From an uncultured Lachnospiraceae bacterium (GTDB taxonomy: Bacteria; Bacillota; Clostridia; Lachnospirales; Lachnospiraceae), in contig CALWBQ010000011.1 of the NCBI GenBank assembly GCA_944376125.1, forward strand, positions 1-64,000: DNA of 64,000 nt, in the 5' to 3' direction. Below the pieces are notes generated by a model, which was given only the letters and a program-made list of their open reading frames with translations, searched no databases and was not told the origin of the DNA. Of this stretch, positions 54,191 through 63,793 are shown in pieces. The translations under genes and the position numbers were made by a program. Positions within the stretch are counted from its first letter, which is position 1; every line of letters begins with the position of its first letter.

Positions 54191-56104
54191 TCAGCTTCCC
54201 TTCTTTTTATGGACATTTCGGATCGTTCTTTTTTTCGTCTTTTCCCCTTCCTGCCTTCCCAACCCTCGCTTCTGGGGAGAACGATTTTCCTGGGAACCTC
54301 TCTTGTCTTTGGCTGGGCGGATCAGACATTTTGGGCCATAGCCGATCAGGTCCGTTCTCCCCGCCAGCCGGAGTGCCTCTTCCACCAGTTCCCGGTTTTC
54401 AGGGCGGCGGTACTGGATCAGGGCTCTCTGCATTGCTTTCTCATGCGGATTAGTGGGGACATATACCGGCTTCATCGTCCTGGGGTCCAGCCCTGTATAA
54501 TACATGCAGGTGGAGATGGTGGACGGCGTAGGGTAAAAATCCTGAACCTGCTCCGGCATATAGCCAAGATCTCTCAGATACTCGGCCAATTCGACAGCAG
54601 CCTTCATAGTTGATCCCGGATGGGAGGACATCAGGTAAGGAACCAGGTACTGTTTCAGCCCCAGTCTCTCATTCATTTCTTTGTATTCCTGGCAGAATTT
54701 CCGGTATACCCGGTTTTCTGGTTTTCCCATCAGGCTCAAAACCTGATCTGAGACATGTTCAGGGGCCACCTTAAGCTGCCCGCTGATATGGTACTGACAT
54801 AATTCTTTAAGGAATTTTTTGCTGTGGTCTGCCAGCACATAATCAAATCGGATTCCGGAACGGACAAAGACTTTTTTGACCTTCGGAAGACTTCTGAGCT
54901 TTTGCAGCAGCTCTACATAGTCTGTGTGGTCGGCCCTCAGATTTTTGCAGGGCTTGGGGAATAGGCACTGTCTCTGCCTGCAGGCGCCGTGCTCTAACTG
55001 TTTATCACAGGCTGGATAGCGGAAATTGGCAGTAGGCCCTCCTACATCGTGGATATACCCCTTAAAATCCGGTTCTTCTGTCAGCAGCCTTGCCTCCTCC
55101 ACCAGGGATTCGTGGCTTCTCGCCTGGATAATACGCCCCTGATGGAAGGTCAAAGCACAGAAGCTGCAGGAGCCGAAGCAGCCGCGGTTGCTGATCAGGC
55201 TGAATTTGATTTCCGAAAATGCCGGAACACCGCCCAGGGCATCATAAGAGGGATGCCAGGCCCTCATGTAGGGCAGGCCATAGACACTGTCCATCTCATC
55301 CATTGTTAAAGGTTTTGACGGCGGGTTCTGGACAACATACAGATTGTCCCGGTATGGCTCTGCCAGCCGCTTTCCGGATATGGGATCCGTATTGCAGTAC
55401 TGAGTATAGAAGCTCTCTGCATAGACCTTTTTATCTCTAGCCATCTCATCGTAGGAGGGAAGGACAATGGCATCATAGACGCTGTCCAGACTGGCCGTCT
55501 TATAGACTGTCCCATCAACAAACGTAATGTCCCTGATGTTCAGGCCGGAATCCAGGGCATCGGCAATCTCGACGATAGACCGCTCCCCCATTCCGTAGGA
55601 AATCAGGTCTGCCTGGGAATCTATGAGAATAGAATGTTTTAATTTATTGGACCAGTAATCGTAATGAGCCAGCCTTCTCAAGCTGGCTTCGATCCCGCCT
55701 ATAATCACAGGAATTTTGGGGTAAGTTCGCCGGATCAAGTTGCAGTACACGGTGACAGCGTAATCCGGCCGCTTCCCCATGATGCCTCCAGGTGTATAGG
55801 CGTCACTCTTCCTCCTCTTTTTAGAGACTGCATAGTGGTTGACCATGGAGTCCATATTTCCGCCAGAGACTAAAAATCCCAGCCTGGGCTCCCCGAGAAC
55901 GCTGATGCTCCCGTCATCCTTCCAGTCCGGCTGAGAAATAATACCCACCTTGTACCCTCTGGACTCCAGAACCCTGCTGATAATCGCCGTCCCAAAAGAG
56001 GGATGATCCACATAGGCATCCCCGGTAATATAGACGAAATCGCACTGAGTCCAGCCTCTTTTTTTCATATCGGCCCGGCTGATGGGCAGAAAATCACGGT
56101 TCAT
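54191..56104 (-). CDS. YgiQ-family radical SAM protein
   Basis: A 637-residue radical SAM protein with UPF0313 N-terminal (YITGDAYVDHPSFGTAIISR), the 4Fe-4S motif RGCFGSCSFCALTFHQG near residue 320 and the family-specific C-terminal region (PHEKAMQRALIQYRRPEN). Basic Lys/Arg-rich tail. The biochemical role of the family is not established. Overlaps the HAD gene by 4 bp. Confidence 0.94.
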   Translation of the reverse strand: MNRDFLPISRADMKKRGWTQCDFVYITGDAYVDHPSFGTAIISRVLESRGYKVGIISQPDWKDDGSISVLGEPRLGFLVSGGNMDSMVNHYAVSKKRRKSDAYTPGGIMGKRPDYAVTVYCNLIRRTYPKIPVIIGGIEASLRRLAHYDYWSNKLKHSILIDSQADLISYGMGERSIVEIADALDSGLNIRDITFVDGTVYKTASLDSVYDAIVLPSYDEMARDKKVYAESFYTQYCNTDPISGKRLAEPYRDNLYVVQNPPSKPLTMDEMDSVYGLPYMRAWHPSYDALGGVPAFSEIKFSLISNRGCFGSCSFCALTFHQGRIIQARSHESLVEEARLLTEEPDFKGYIHDVGGPTANFRYPACDKQLEHGACRQRQCLFPKPCKNLRADHTDYVELLQKLRSLPKVKKVFVRSGIRFDYVLADHSKKFLKELCQYHISGQLKVAPEHVSDQVLSLMGKPENRVYRKFCQEYKEMNERLGLKQYLVPYLMSSHPGSTMKAAVELAEYLRDLGYMPEQVQDFYPTPSTISTCMYYTGLDPRTMKPVYVPTNPHEKAMQRALIQYRRPENRELVEEALRLAGRTDLIGYGPKCLIRPAKDKRGSQENRSPQKRGLGRQEGEKTKKRTIRNVHKKKGS

Positions 56105-56760
56105 CGTCCCTCTCCATTCAAAAGTTCAAAAAAATCTTCAATAAAGTAATCAGCGAGGCGCTCCTTTTCTTCTCTCAGATGCCTGGAAAACTGGTCCTCC
56201 ACAGCGTAAACGGTCATCCCCGCATTTTTGCCGGCCATAATCCCCGCCGGAACGTCTTCAAAAACTGCACAATCCTTGGGATCAACTCCCAGCAAGCCAG
56301 CTACCCTCAGATAAATGTCAGGAGCCGGCTTTCCGGCCGCCACCTCGCAGGCAGTCGAAACTGCCTGAAAATAATTCCGGATATTCAGAGAATCCAGGAC
56401 CGCATCAACGAGCATCCTTCCGTTGCTGGTGGCAATCCCTGCCTTTATGCGGCTGCTCTTTAAATAATCCAGAAACTCTCTGGCTCCTGGCTTTAACGGC
56501 ACTTCATTTCTGTATTTTTCCAAGGACATTGCCGTCCAGGCAGCTTTAATCTCATCCAGAGTGTCTGGAATCTGGAACCGGTTTTTAAAATAGACTGCGG
56601 TTTCAGAAAAACTCATCCCCTCGATAGCTCTCTGGAGATCCTCCGGGCAGGAGTATCCAAACCTTGCCAGATATTCGATATCGATTTCCTTCCACATCCA
56701 CATGGAATCTACCAGGGTTCCATCTAAGTCAAAAATAACGGCTTTCTTCTGTTCTAGCAT
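56101..56760 (-). CDS. HAD-family phosphatase (beta-phosphoglucomutase-like)
   Basis: A 219-residue HAD hydrolase: motif I VIFDLDGTLVDS (residues 8-19) with nucleophile and acid Asp, cap helices with IEGMSFSETA, motif II ATSNG, motif III Lys in AAGKPAPDIYLRVA and motif IV VFEDVPAGI. Subfamily IA with a type 1 cap. Substrate unknown; candidates are sugar phosphates. Confidence 0.92.
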   Translation of the reverse strand: MLEQKKAVIFDLDGTLVDSMWMWKEIDIEYLARFGYSCPEDLQRAIEGMSFSETAVYFKNRFQIPDTLDEIKAAWTAMSLEKYRNEVPLKPGAREFLDYLKSSRIKAGIATSNGRMLVDAVLDSLNIRNYFQAVSTACEVAAGKPAPDIYLRVAGLLGVDPKDCAVFEDVPAGIMAGKNAGMTVYAVEDQFSRHLREEKERLADYFIEDFFELLNGEGR

Positions 56761-56784
56761 TTTACACCTATCCTGATTTTATCG

Positions 56785-57555
56785 CTATGTTTCTATTGAT
56801 GTATTCTGGAGGAGATCGATCTCCTCCCTGGTCAATCTGCGGTACTCTCCCGGAAGAAGGCTGCTATCCAGCTTCAGCGGGCCCATAGACAGCCTCTTTA
56901 AATAGATGACACGGCAGCCCAGAGCCTCAAACATACGCTTTACCTGATGGAACTTTCCTTCCCGTATGGTGAGAGTCACCTCTGTCACAGGAGCATTGCC
57001 TTCGCTCTTTTCATTAGAGACCGGCCCGATAACCTTTAAAACTGCCGGGAGAGCCGTCCACCCATCCTCCATCTCAATTCCACATTCCATCCGCGCAGCG
57101 GCGTCCTCCGGGAGACAGCCTTCTACATAGGCCAGATAGACCTTGTCCACATGCTTTTTCGGTGACAGAAGGCGGTGAGCCAGGGCACCGTCATTAGTAA
57201 TCAGAAGCAGGCCCTCCGTGTCCAAATCCAGCCGTCCGACAGGAAAAAGATCCTTTCGGACCGCCTGATCAATCAGGCCGATCACCGTTTGGTAGCGGCT
57301 GTCCTCTGTGGCAGAGACAACACCCTGAGGTTTATTGAGCATGAAATATTCTACTGCTGCATATTCTACGATCTTTCCGTCGGCCTCAATCCGATCTTCC
57401 TCAGGATTCACTCTGCGGTCTGATTTTTTCTCAATTTCCCCGTTTATGCGAATCCGGCCCTTCTGAGCCATCTCTCGGATCTCCCTGCGGCTTCCTATTC
57501 CCATTTCCGCTAAAAAACGGTCGAGGCGCATGGTTTTTTTCCCGTTTTCTGCCAT
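56785..57555 (-). CDS. RsuA-family pseudouridine synthase (RluB-like)
   Basis: A 256-residue pseudouridine synthase with S4 domain (RLDRFLAEMGIGSRREIREM) and the catalytic Asp motif PVGRLDLDTEGLLL near residue 105. ATG 57555 shares the last A of the upstream TAA stop (TAATG) and is preferred to the ATG at 57570. Probably modifies 23S or 16S rRNA. Confidence 0.92.
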   Translation of the reverse strand: MAENGKKTMRLDRFLAEMGIGSRREIREMAQKGRIRINGEIEKKSDRRVNPEEDRIEADGKIVEYAAVEYFMLNKPQGVVSATEDSRYQTVIGLIDQAVRKDLFPVGRLDLDTEGLLLITNDGALAHRLLSPKKHVDKVYLAYVEGCLPEDAAARMECGIEMEDGWTALPAVLKVIGPVSNEKSEGNAPVTEVTLTIREGKFHQVKRMFEALGCRVIYLKRLSMGPLKLDSSLLPGEYRRLTREEIDLLQNTSIET

Positions 57556-58976
57556 TATTGCCACCGCCATCCAGGATAATACTTATTTTTCAGGGACTGC
57601 CCCTTACATTTGGCCCACCCAAGCGGATAGCCATCTACCAGCACCAGGCACCATCCCTCCTGGAGAGTGCCTCTCTCTTCCTCCGTCAGAGAAAGCGTTT
57701 CCCCTTTCAGATACCGGATTACACGGTCGTCACTCCGCCGCAGGGAACATTCATTATCGAACTGCCCCGCCTTCAGAGTCATAGCCAGTGCCTGGGAAGG
57801 TTCAAATCTTCCATTTTTGAGTTCTCCCATCAAAGTGCCTGTCCTGAGATAGCGAAGGCTGGTTTCCCTTATAAATCCCTCGGGAAGATAATAAATCAGC
57901 CCGTTCTTTTCTATCAGCCGGGAAGCATCCAGTTCTATTCCGCCGCAGTGAGACCAAAATTCCGCAAAAGTAGGGCTGATCTTCTCAGGGCTGCCTTTCT
58001 CCGGTTTTTGAGGGATCTCCGGTTTCTCCGGCTCCGGCTTCTTTCCATAATAGATTTCCAGAAGACTTTTTTCTGGACTCTCCGGATGCTTATATAGAAG
58101 AGCGATAAAATGGCCCTCCCCTTTCAGCTTATGTGGGAACAGCCGAAGGCAGCCGGACAGGCCGATCCCATCCGCAGCCCCCTCAAACAGCGGAAGACTC
58201 AGAAGACACATGCTGGGAAATTCCTCCAGAATATAGTTGATAATATCCTCGTCTTCTTCCATAGAGAATGTGCATGTAGAATACATCAGATACCCGCCTG
58301 GTTTCAGCATCCGGACCGCCTGAACTGCAATATCTCTCTGCAGTTTCTGGTAGTGATCCGGTCCATGCTGAATCCAGTCCTTTACCATCTCCCTGTCTTT
58401 TCGGAACATTCCCTCGCCGGAACAGGGAGCATCTACCAGGATCTTGTCGAAAAAGCCAGGAAAAACCTCTGCTAATTTCTTAGGCGTATCACTTGTCACA
58501 CAGAAATTTTTGATGCCTGCCATCTCCAAATTTTTCAGGAGAGCTTTCGCCCTGGAATTGCTGATGTCATTGGCCACCAGCATCCCTTTCCCCTGTAATT
58601 TGGCTCCCAGCTCCGTACTTTTCCCTCCTGGAGCAGCGCAGAGATCCAAAACCATGTCCCCGGGCGTGACGGGGAGAATCGAAGCCGGTGTCATTGCACT
58701 TGGCTCCTGAAGATAATATAAGCCGGCATAATAATAAGGATCCTTTGCCGGCCTTGCGTCTTCCCTGTAATAAAAGCCATTGGGAATCCAAGGGATTTTT
58801 TCCAGTTCCCAGGGATTCAGCCTCTTCCACTCATCAATTGTAATCTTGTTGGTGTTGACCCGCAGTCCCCGGCACCCTTCCTCCTTAAAGCTGTCAATGT
58901 AATGAATATAGTCCTCTTCTCCTAAAAGCCCTCTCATTCGCTCCAAATAAGCCTCAGGCAGTTCATTTTCTCTCAC
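57555..58976 (-). CDS. RsmB/NOP family 16S rRNA m5C methyltransferase (RsmF-like)
   Basis: A 473-residue SAM-dependent rRNA methyltransferase: SAM loop DLCAAPGGKSTEL, catalytic motifs VDAPCSGEGMF (motif IV Cys) and YSTCTFSMEEDE (motif VI Cys), and a C-terminal PUA-like RNA-binding part (GWCLVLVDGYPLGWAKCKGQ). GTG 58976 is preferred, 9 bases after AAGGGG; an ATG at 59012 adds a short extension. A Pro/Glu/Lys-rich linker (KPEPEKPEIPQKPEKGSPEK) joins the two halves. Confidence 0.92.
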   Translation of the reverse strand: MRENELPEAYLERMRGLLGEEDYIHYIDSFKEEGCRGLRVNTNKITIDEWKRLNPWELEKIPWIPNGFYYREDARPAKDPYYYAGLYYLQEPSAMTPASILPVTPGDMVLDLCAAPGGKSTELGAKLQGKGMLVANDISNSRAKALLKNLEMAGIKNFCVTSDTPKKLAEVFPGFFDKILVDAPCSGEGMFRKDREMVKDWIQHGPDHYQKLQRDIAVQAVRMLKPGGYLMYSTCTFSMEEDEDIINYILEEFPSMCLLSLPLFEGAADGIGLSGCLRLFPHKLKGEGHFIALLYKHPESPEKSLLEIYYGKKPEPEKPEIPQKPEKGSPEKISPTFAEFWSHCGGIELDASRLIEKNGLIYYLPEGFIRETSLRYLRTGTLMGELKNGRFEPSQALAMTLKAGQFDNECSLRRSDDRVIRYLKGETLSLTEEERGTLQEGWCLVLVDGYPLGWAKCKGQSLKNKYYPGWRWQ

Positions 58977-59094
58977 GTCGCATGCCCCTTTTCTAAAACT
59001 TCTGTGTTTCATAATACCATAATCTGACGAAAAATGGTATTAGTCAATCTGTATATTTTTCTGTCCTTCCCCCTCTTCTTTTTTCATCCAAGAA

Positions 59095-59901
59095 TCAGTA
59101 AGACCATTCCAGCCTGTATTTCTCCAGGTACTTTAAAATCCAGTACGGATTGACAGACAGCTCATCACAGTGATCAGTTCTGATGTAAAGTCCCAGATGG
59201 AGGTGGACATCAAAATTTCCTGTTGTTCCGGGAACCGCGCTGTAGCCGCTGTCTCCCATATATCCCAGCAGCGTCCCGGCCTTTACCGCATCCCCCTCCT
59301 CCCAGGCATCAGCGTAGCTGTACAGGTGGGCATAATAAAGATAGAGCCCGCTCTCTGACCGGATTCCGATCCGCCATCCGCCCTTTTCCAGCCAGCCAAC
59401 TTTTTCGATGATTCCATCTGTGATGCTGACTACAGGAAAATAGCCCCGCTGAGCCCCATTTGCCATAATATCACATCCCTCATGTCCCCGCTCCCCTCCG
59501 TATGTCCGGGTGTCCATCCAGCAATTTTCATAGGAAATATCCGGACCGCCTTGATTTAAATTGGCTGGTATAGGGAAATACTTCAAATCCTTTATCACAG
59601 TCTCATAGGCACTGACCAGTTTCCGGTAAGCCTCTGGCTTTCTGGCCATAATGGGGCCCTCGGAGAATTCCAGCGAAGAGAGGGCGGTAAGATCGTAATC
59701 ATTTTCTACCATCAGGGCCGCTATCATTTGGGGATCCAGATATTCCTCTTCTGCCGCCAAAGGGCCTAACGCCATCTCTCTAAACGGGTCGCTTTCCCAG
59801 GTATAGGCATCCAACTGTGTATAATCCGGGTTGTCAATCAAATAATCCGACATAGCGGCATTAAAAAATGCCAGAGCCAGAATCAGGACAAAGAAAAGCA
59901 T
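59095..59901 (-). CDS. M23-family metallopeptidase
   Basis: A 268-residue membrane-anchored murein endopeptidase-like protein: N-terminal helix (LFFVLILALAFFNAAMSDYL), a linker and an LytM domain with zinc ligands HxxxD in RGHEGCDIMANG and HxH in NFDVHLHLGLY. Both ligand motifs look intact. ATG 59901 follows AGGGTG; an ATG at 59922 is an alternative. Divergent from the YlbJ-like gene with only 53 bp between. Could act in sporulation or cell-wall turnover (context). Confidence 0.88.
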   Translation of the reverse strand: MLFFVLILALAFFNAAMSDYLIDNPDYTQLDAYTWESDPFREMALGPLAAEEEYLDPQMIAALMVENDYDLTALSSLEFSEGPIMARKPEAYRKLVSAYETVIKDLKYFPIPANLNQGGPDISYENCWMDTRTYGGERGHEGCDIMANGAQRGYFPVVSITDGIIEKVGWLEKGGWRIGIRSESGLYLYYAHLYSYADAWEEGDAVKAGTLLGYMGDSGYSAVPGTTGNFDVHLHLGLYIRTDHCDELSVNPYWILKYLEKYRLEWSY

Positions 59902-59954
59902 ATCCACACCCTGCCATTTCATATAAGTGTATAAAGCATTGTATTCAGGTGGCT

Positions 59955-60932
59955 ATGAAAAAATCCTCTGTCTCCGGAATTCCAAGAGTTTTGTCCCTTT
60001 TGTCCCTGCTTTTCCTTCTCTCGGACCCGTCCCTGGCTCTGGAGGGCGCCAAAAACGGCCTGCTTCTTTGGGGAATGGTGATCGTCCCCACTCTGTTTCC
60101 GTTTATGCTCTGCTCTGCCGCCATTGTAGGGTCCGGCGGCGTGCCCTTGCTGACCCGGCCTCTTATGCCGTTTTTATCCAGATTTCTCCACCTGACAGAA
60201 AATGGTTCTTATGTCCTGCTCACCGGCCTCCTATGCGGCTATCCCATGGGAGCAAAAACCTGCAGTGACTTTTATAGGAATGGACGCCTCTCATATGCTG
60301 AAGCCAGCCGCCTTCTGGCATTCGCAAATCATCCCAGCCCTATGTTCCTCCTTGGCTACACTGCCAGCCAAATTGCTTCTATCCCCGGACTTTCAGCTTC
60401 CTTTTCTGTCTGGAGGCTTCTCCTCTGCGTCTACCTGCCGATTCTGCCCCTGGCTGTCTTGTCCTGGAAGGTGTACGGACCTGCCGTGACATCGGAGCCG
60501 GGAAAGGAGCCTCCCTCTAAACCGGAAAACACGCCCTTTTCCCTGGATGATTCTATTATTTCCTGCGCGGATACTATGGTAAAAATCGGTGCTTATATTA
60601 TTATCTTTTCCATCCTCGTCCTGTACGGAGCGAAGATCCCCTGTCCAAGTCCTCTATACAGGGGAATCCTGCTGAGCAGCATCGAAATTACAACCGGCAT
60701 TCAGGCTGTCGCCTTAACAGTTTCTGGGCAGGCTGGGGCCTTTATCATCACCATGGCAGTCTCTTTCGGCGGGCTGTCCGGCATCTTTCAAACCAAAAGC
60801 GTTATGGGTTATGCTGCGACAAAAAATGCCGGATTATCCATCCGGCATTATGTACTGTGGAAACTTCTCCATGCGTTCAGCTCAGGGTTATGTTTTATTC
60901 TGACTGGCTTGCTTGTCCGTTTTCTGGGGTAG
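59955..60932 (+). CDS. Sporulation integral membrane protein YlbJ-like (nucleoside-recognition Gate domain)
   Basis: A 325-residue polytopic membrane protein with about eight helices. GLLLWGMVIVPTLFPFMLCS, LLCGYPMGAKTCSDFYRNGR and LAFANHPSPMFLLGYTA match the Gate-domain YlbJ/SpVM-like family, needed for spore cortex formation in Bacillus. ATG 59955 follows AGGTGG; a longer reading from 59868 overlaps the divergent gene. Overlaps the convergent coiled-coil gene by 38 bp. Confidence 0.8.
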   Translation: MKKSSVSGIPRVLSLLSLLFLLSDPSLALEGAKNGLLLWGMVIVPTLFPFMLCSAAIVGSGGVPLLTRPLMPFLSRFLHLTENGSYVLLTGLLCGYPMGAKTCSDFYRNGRLSYAEASRLLAFANHPSPMFLLGYTASQIASIPGLSASFSVWRLLLCVYLPILPLAVLSWKVYGPAVTSEPGKEPPSKPENTPFSLDDSIISCADTMVKIGAYIIIFSILVLYGAKIPCPSPLYRGILLSSIEITTGIQAVALTVSGQAGAFIITMAVSFGGLSGIFQTKSVMGYAATKNAGLSIRHYVLWKLLHAFSSGLCFILTGLLVRFLG

Positions 60933-61491
60933 AATCATCAGCCGGCGCAGCGATGCCTCCGGCCAGCTCATTGCGGTTTGACGTAACAATATCGTAGCTG
61001 GACTGCATAGAGGACATAAAGGCATCAAAGCGCCCTTTAGCCCCCTCCATAGAGTGGTTGATAATAGTCTGAAGGCTCCTCAGCATATCATCTGTGTACT
61101 GAATCGCCCCCTGCCGGATATTGTTGGCATCATTCACAGCATTGTCCACGATGGCCTGAGCTTGGGCATTTGCCTGCTCAATCACCTCATTGGCATTGGC
61201 ATAGGCCCTCTGCATAATCTCATGCTCGTTCACCAGCTCGTTGGTCTGGGCATTGGCCTCCTGCAGCATGGCATCAGCCTGAGTCCTCGCTTCATTGAGG
61301 ATAGCATCCTGATTGCTGATAATTTTCTGGTACTGTTTGATCTCATCTGGGATCCTGAGGCGCAGCTCTACCAAGAGTTCCTCCAGCTCTTCCTTATTTA
61401 CCAGTATCTTTGTATTTGAAAGCGGCTGATATTTGCAGCTATCAATAAATTCCTCAATCTCGTTTATCAACTGTTCAATTCTGCTTACCAT
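60895..61491 (-). CDS. Coiled-coil protein (DivIVA-like pattern), function unknown
   Basis: 198 residues, mostly one long Glu/Ala/Gln-rich coiled coil (about 25-165; NEARTQADAMLQEANAQTNE, EVIEQANAQAQAIVDNAVND), then a disordered acidic tail. No signal peptide or membrane helix. Resembles DivIVA-family or V-ATPase-G-like coiled coils. Followed upstream by coaD and rsmD in the same direction, the usual Clostridia order. Confidence 0.78.
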   Translation of the reverse strand: MVSRIEQLINEIEEFIDSCKYQPLSNTKILVNKEELEELLVELRLRIPDEIKQYQKIISNQDAILNEARTQADAMLQEANAQTNELVNEHEIMQRAYANANEVIEQANAQAQAIVDNAVNDANNIRQGAIQYTDDMLRSLQTIINHSMEGAKGRFDAFMSSMQSSYDIVTSNRNELAGGIAAPADDSTPENGQASQSE

Positions 61492-61533
61492 AATGTTCCT
61501 CTCCTTACCCTGCTTTTAGGCTGAATCCCTCTT

Positions 61534-62034
61534 CTATTTTGTTTCCAGGTTCTTGCCCTGTGCAAATTTTTCTATCACTTTTTGGGCGATCTGAGGATGC
61601 AGAAATCCCCGGATATCCCCGCCGAACTCCGCGATCTCTTTTACAATGCTGGAGCTTAAATAAGAATACTTCAAATTGGTATTCAAAAAAAGCGTGTCAA
61701 TTTCCGGCGCAATCACTCGGTTTGTCTGAGCCATCTGAAGCTCGTACTCAAAGTCTGTGACAGCCCGGAGTCCACGTACAATCACCTTGGCGTTGCAGCT
61801 GCGGGCAAAGTCTATCAGCAGCCCGTCAAAACACCGCACCTCCACATTGGTGAGATCCTTTGTAACCTCTTCTAACATCTTAACACGTTCTTGGGCGGAA
61901 AACAACGGGGTTTTCGATTTATTCTGCAAAACACCGATCACCACCCGGTCCATGATTTTTGCTGTTCTCTCTATGATATCGTAATGACCCAGGGTGACCG
62001 GGTCGAAACTGCCAGGATACACTGCTGTTTTCAT
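61534..62034 (-). CDS. coaD: Phosphopantetheine adenylyltransferase
   Basis: Fourth step of coenzyme A synthesis, 166 residues. The start [20 protein letters not shown] holds the nucleotidyltransferase T/HxGH motif; [20 protein letters not shown] and [16 protein letters not shown] complete the active site. ATG 62034 follows GAGGAAGAG; an earlier in-frame ATG at 62082 gives a non-family extension. Confidence 0.96.
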   Translation of the reverse strand: MKTAVYPGSFDPVTLGHYDIIERTAKIMDRVVIGVLQNKSKTPLFSAQERVKMLEEVTKDLTNVEVRCFDGLLIDFARSCNAKVIVRGLRAVTDFEYELQMAQTNRVIAPEIDTLFLNTNLKYSYLSSSIVKEIAEFGGDIRGFLHPQIAQKVIEKFAQGKNLETK

Positions 62035-62116
62035 ACTCTTCCTCATTATCTTTCTGCTTATTATGGTATACCAAAAACGCATTTATCTGCTGGAGCCCAG
62101 ATGGCTGAAGCACCGC

Positions 62117-62680
62117 CTAGTCTGCAGTCTTTTTGGAGATAAATACGTGCTTATTGGTTTTGTATTCTTTATTTTTTACGATCTGGTAGCCGGCTTCCTC
62201 GATCCATCCAAAATCTGTGTCCAGAGAAGCCTCCACAATGATCAGAGAAGCCTGTTCCGCCAGAGAAGAATCCTTGATCAATTCCAAAATTTTTTGTTCC
62301 CACCCCATCCGATAAGGCGGATCCATAAAGATCAGATCAAAGGACTTTCCATCCCTCATCAGGCTGCTCAAAGCCCTGAGAACATCAGCCTGGATGACAG
62401 TCGCCCCCTTCTCCAGACGAGTTGTTTTTAAATTTTCTTTTATACATAAAACAGCGGCAGGATTCTGCTCTACAAAAACAGCCTCAGATGCCCCGCGGCT
62501 CAAGGCTTCAATCCCGATGGCCCCGCTTCCAGAAAAAAGATCCAGGAAACGGCAGTCCAGGAGTTCTGGCTGAAGCATATTGAATAATGTTTCCTTGATC
62601 CGGTCTGTCGTCGGCCTGGTCTCCATGCCTGGTATCGTTTTCAACTGCAGCCTTTTGGCGCTGCCTGCAATCACTCTCAT
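62117..62680 (-). CDS. rsmD: 16S rRNA m2G966 methyltransferase
   Basis: 187 residues, SAM-dependent, methylating G966 of 16S rRNA. MRVIAGSAKRLQLKTIPGME start, DLFSGSGAIGIEALSRGA SAM loop and FMDPPYRMG catalytic motif. ATG 62680 lies 6-7 bases after AAGGAG; a tandem ATG at 62683 is also possible. Co-directional with coaD. Confidence 0.94.
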   Translation of the reverse strand: MRVIAGSAKRLQLKTIPGMETRPTTDRIKETLFNMLQPELLDCRFLDLFSGSGAIGIEALSRGASEAVFVEQNPAAVLCIKENLKTTRLEKGATVIQADVLRALSSLMRDGKSFDLIFMDPPYRMGWEQKILELIKDSSLAEQASLIIVEASLDTDFGWIEEAGYQIVKNKEYKTNKHVFISKKTAD

Positions 62681-62813
62681 CATTTTCTCCTTGTCCCTAA
62701 CAGTATAATATGAATATTTCAGATAGACAAGAGAAATTTTTCACAATTCCCAAAAATTCTGCAGCAATTCAATTGCGATAATACACTGATCTTCGGCGGG
62801 GGATTGCCAGCAT

Positions 62814-62869
62814 ACAGAGAGCGCCGCAGAACCACTTTTTCAAGTGATCCTGCGGCGCCTGTTCTCTGT
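62814..62869. terminator. Long hairpin after the SASP gene
   Basis: Inner arms GCGCCGCAGAACCACTT (62821-62837) and its near-complement (62842-62858), closed by a TTTC/GAAA loop, plus an outer ACAGAGA / TCTCTGT pair. Lies 31 bp after the SASP stop but no T-run follows, so it may be a stabilising or structural element as well as a terminator. Confidence 0.6.
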
Positions 62870-62900
62870 GTTCAATTTTGAGAATTTGTGTCAAAAAATT

Positions 62901-63110
62901 TTACTTGCCAGCCATCTGGCGCTCCTGGGCCTCGATCATCTTTTTGACCATATACCCGCCGACGGAACCATTCTGAGCAGATGTCAGGTTGCCGTTATAG
63001 CCGTTGGTCAGCGGTACGCCTAACTCATTTGCAACTTCCATCTTAAAACGGTCCATTGCTTCTCTGGCTTCAGGTACGTTTGTTTTGTTAGAAGAATTAC
63101 TTGTAGACAT
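62901..63110 (-). CDS. Alpha/beta-type small acid-soluble spore protein
   Basis: A 69-residue DNA-binding spore protein: SASP signatures MEVANELGVPLTNGYNGNLT and GSVGGYMVKKMIEAQERQ with the GPR protease site at ELGVP near residue 33. It coats spore DNA and shields it from UV and heat. AAAGGAGGCG precedes the ATG. Shows that the organism forms endospores. Confidence 0.95.
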   Translation of the reverse strand: MSTSNSSNKTNVPEAREAMDRFKMEVANELGVPLTNGYNGNLTSAQNGSVGGYMVKKMIEAQERQMAGK

Positions 63111-63183
63111 AAAAACGCCTCCTTTGATTCGATTTGCCGCCGCATTTTGTCAGCAGGCAGCGGCTTGTTTTGTGCTACATCCG

Positions 63184-63190
63184 TAGTATG
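63184..63190 (-). promoter_or_regulatory. Candidate sigma-G -10 box of the SASP gene
   Basis: Minus strand CATACTA, matching the sigma-G -10 consensus of SASP genes, about 75 bp before the ATG. The matching -35 (a GTATT-like string near 63206) has spacing of about 15 bp, shorter than usual, so the box is only a candidate. Confidence 0.5.
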
Positions 63191-63274
63191 TGCCGCAAAA
63201 CAATTAATACACTAGAAGGTTCTTGGTATTCTTCCAAAACTTAGAAAGATTTTATAGCAGGCCGGCTTCTCCCA

Positions 63275-63793
63275 TCAGCGAATGTAAGCAACTTTCCCTG
63301 TTCTCTCCTTCTCGTCCGTGGGAATTTCTCCGTAGCCAAGGGCGGCCATGCCATAGACAACATGATCGGCCGGAATCTCAAATTCGGAAAGGATCTGGCG
63401 GATCCGCGGATCGTCACAGATATCCTGGAGCTGATTGATCCACACAGAGCCAATCCCCAGAGAATGGGCTGCCAGAAAGATATTTTCCATAGCGCAGGCA
63501 TCGTCCTCTTTCCCATACGGGCTGTTTTTCTGATTAGACGGAATGATCAGCACTTCCGGCTGATACATATCATATCCGCTCCGTCCCAGAACCTGGCCAA
63601 TCGCTTCTGCCAATTTCTGGATCTTTTGGCGGTTTTCCACCACAGTAAATTTCCAGGTCTGAAGCCCTCTTCCGCTGGGAGCACACAGAGCGGCCTTTAC
63701 AATCTGAGCAATCTCTTCCTCAGGAATTGGTTTTTCTATAAATTTTCGTGTGCTTCTGCGGGTATAAATGGTTTTCAATGTTTCATTCATCAT
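63275..63793 (-). CDS. Nitroreductase-family FMN oxidoreductase
   Basis: A 172-residue FMN-dependent nitroreductase: KTIYTRRSTRKFIEKPIPEE start with the Arg-Arg-Ser FMN loop, APSGRGLQTWKFTVV near residue 40 and AALGYGEIPT near the C-terminus. AGGAGG lies 8 bases before the first ATG, overlapping the MATE stop. Cytoplasmic NAD(P)H oxidoreductase; substrate unknown. Confidence 0.9.
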   Translation of the reverse strand: MMNETLKTIYTRRSTRKFIEKPIPEEEIAQIVKAALCAPSGRGLQTWKFTVVENRQKIQKLAEAIGQVLGRSGYDMYQPEVLIIPSNQKNSPYGKEDDACAMENIFLAAHSLGIGSVWINQLQDICDDPRIRQILSEFEIPADHVVYGMAALGYGEIPTDEKERTGKVAYIR

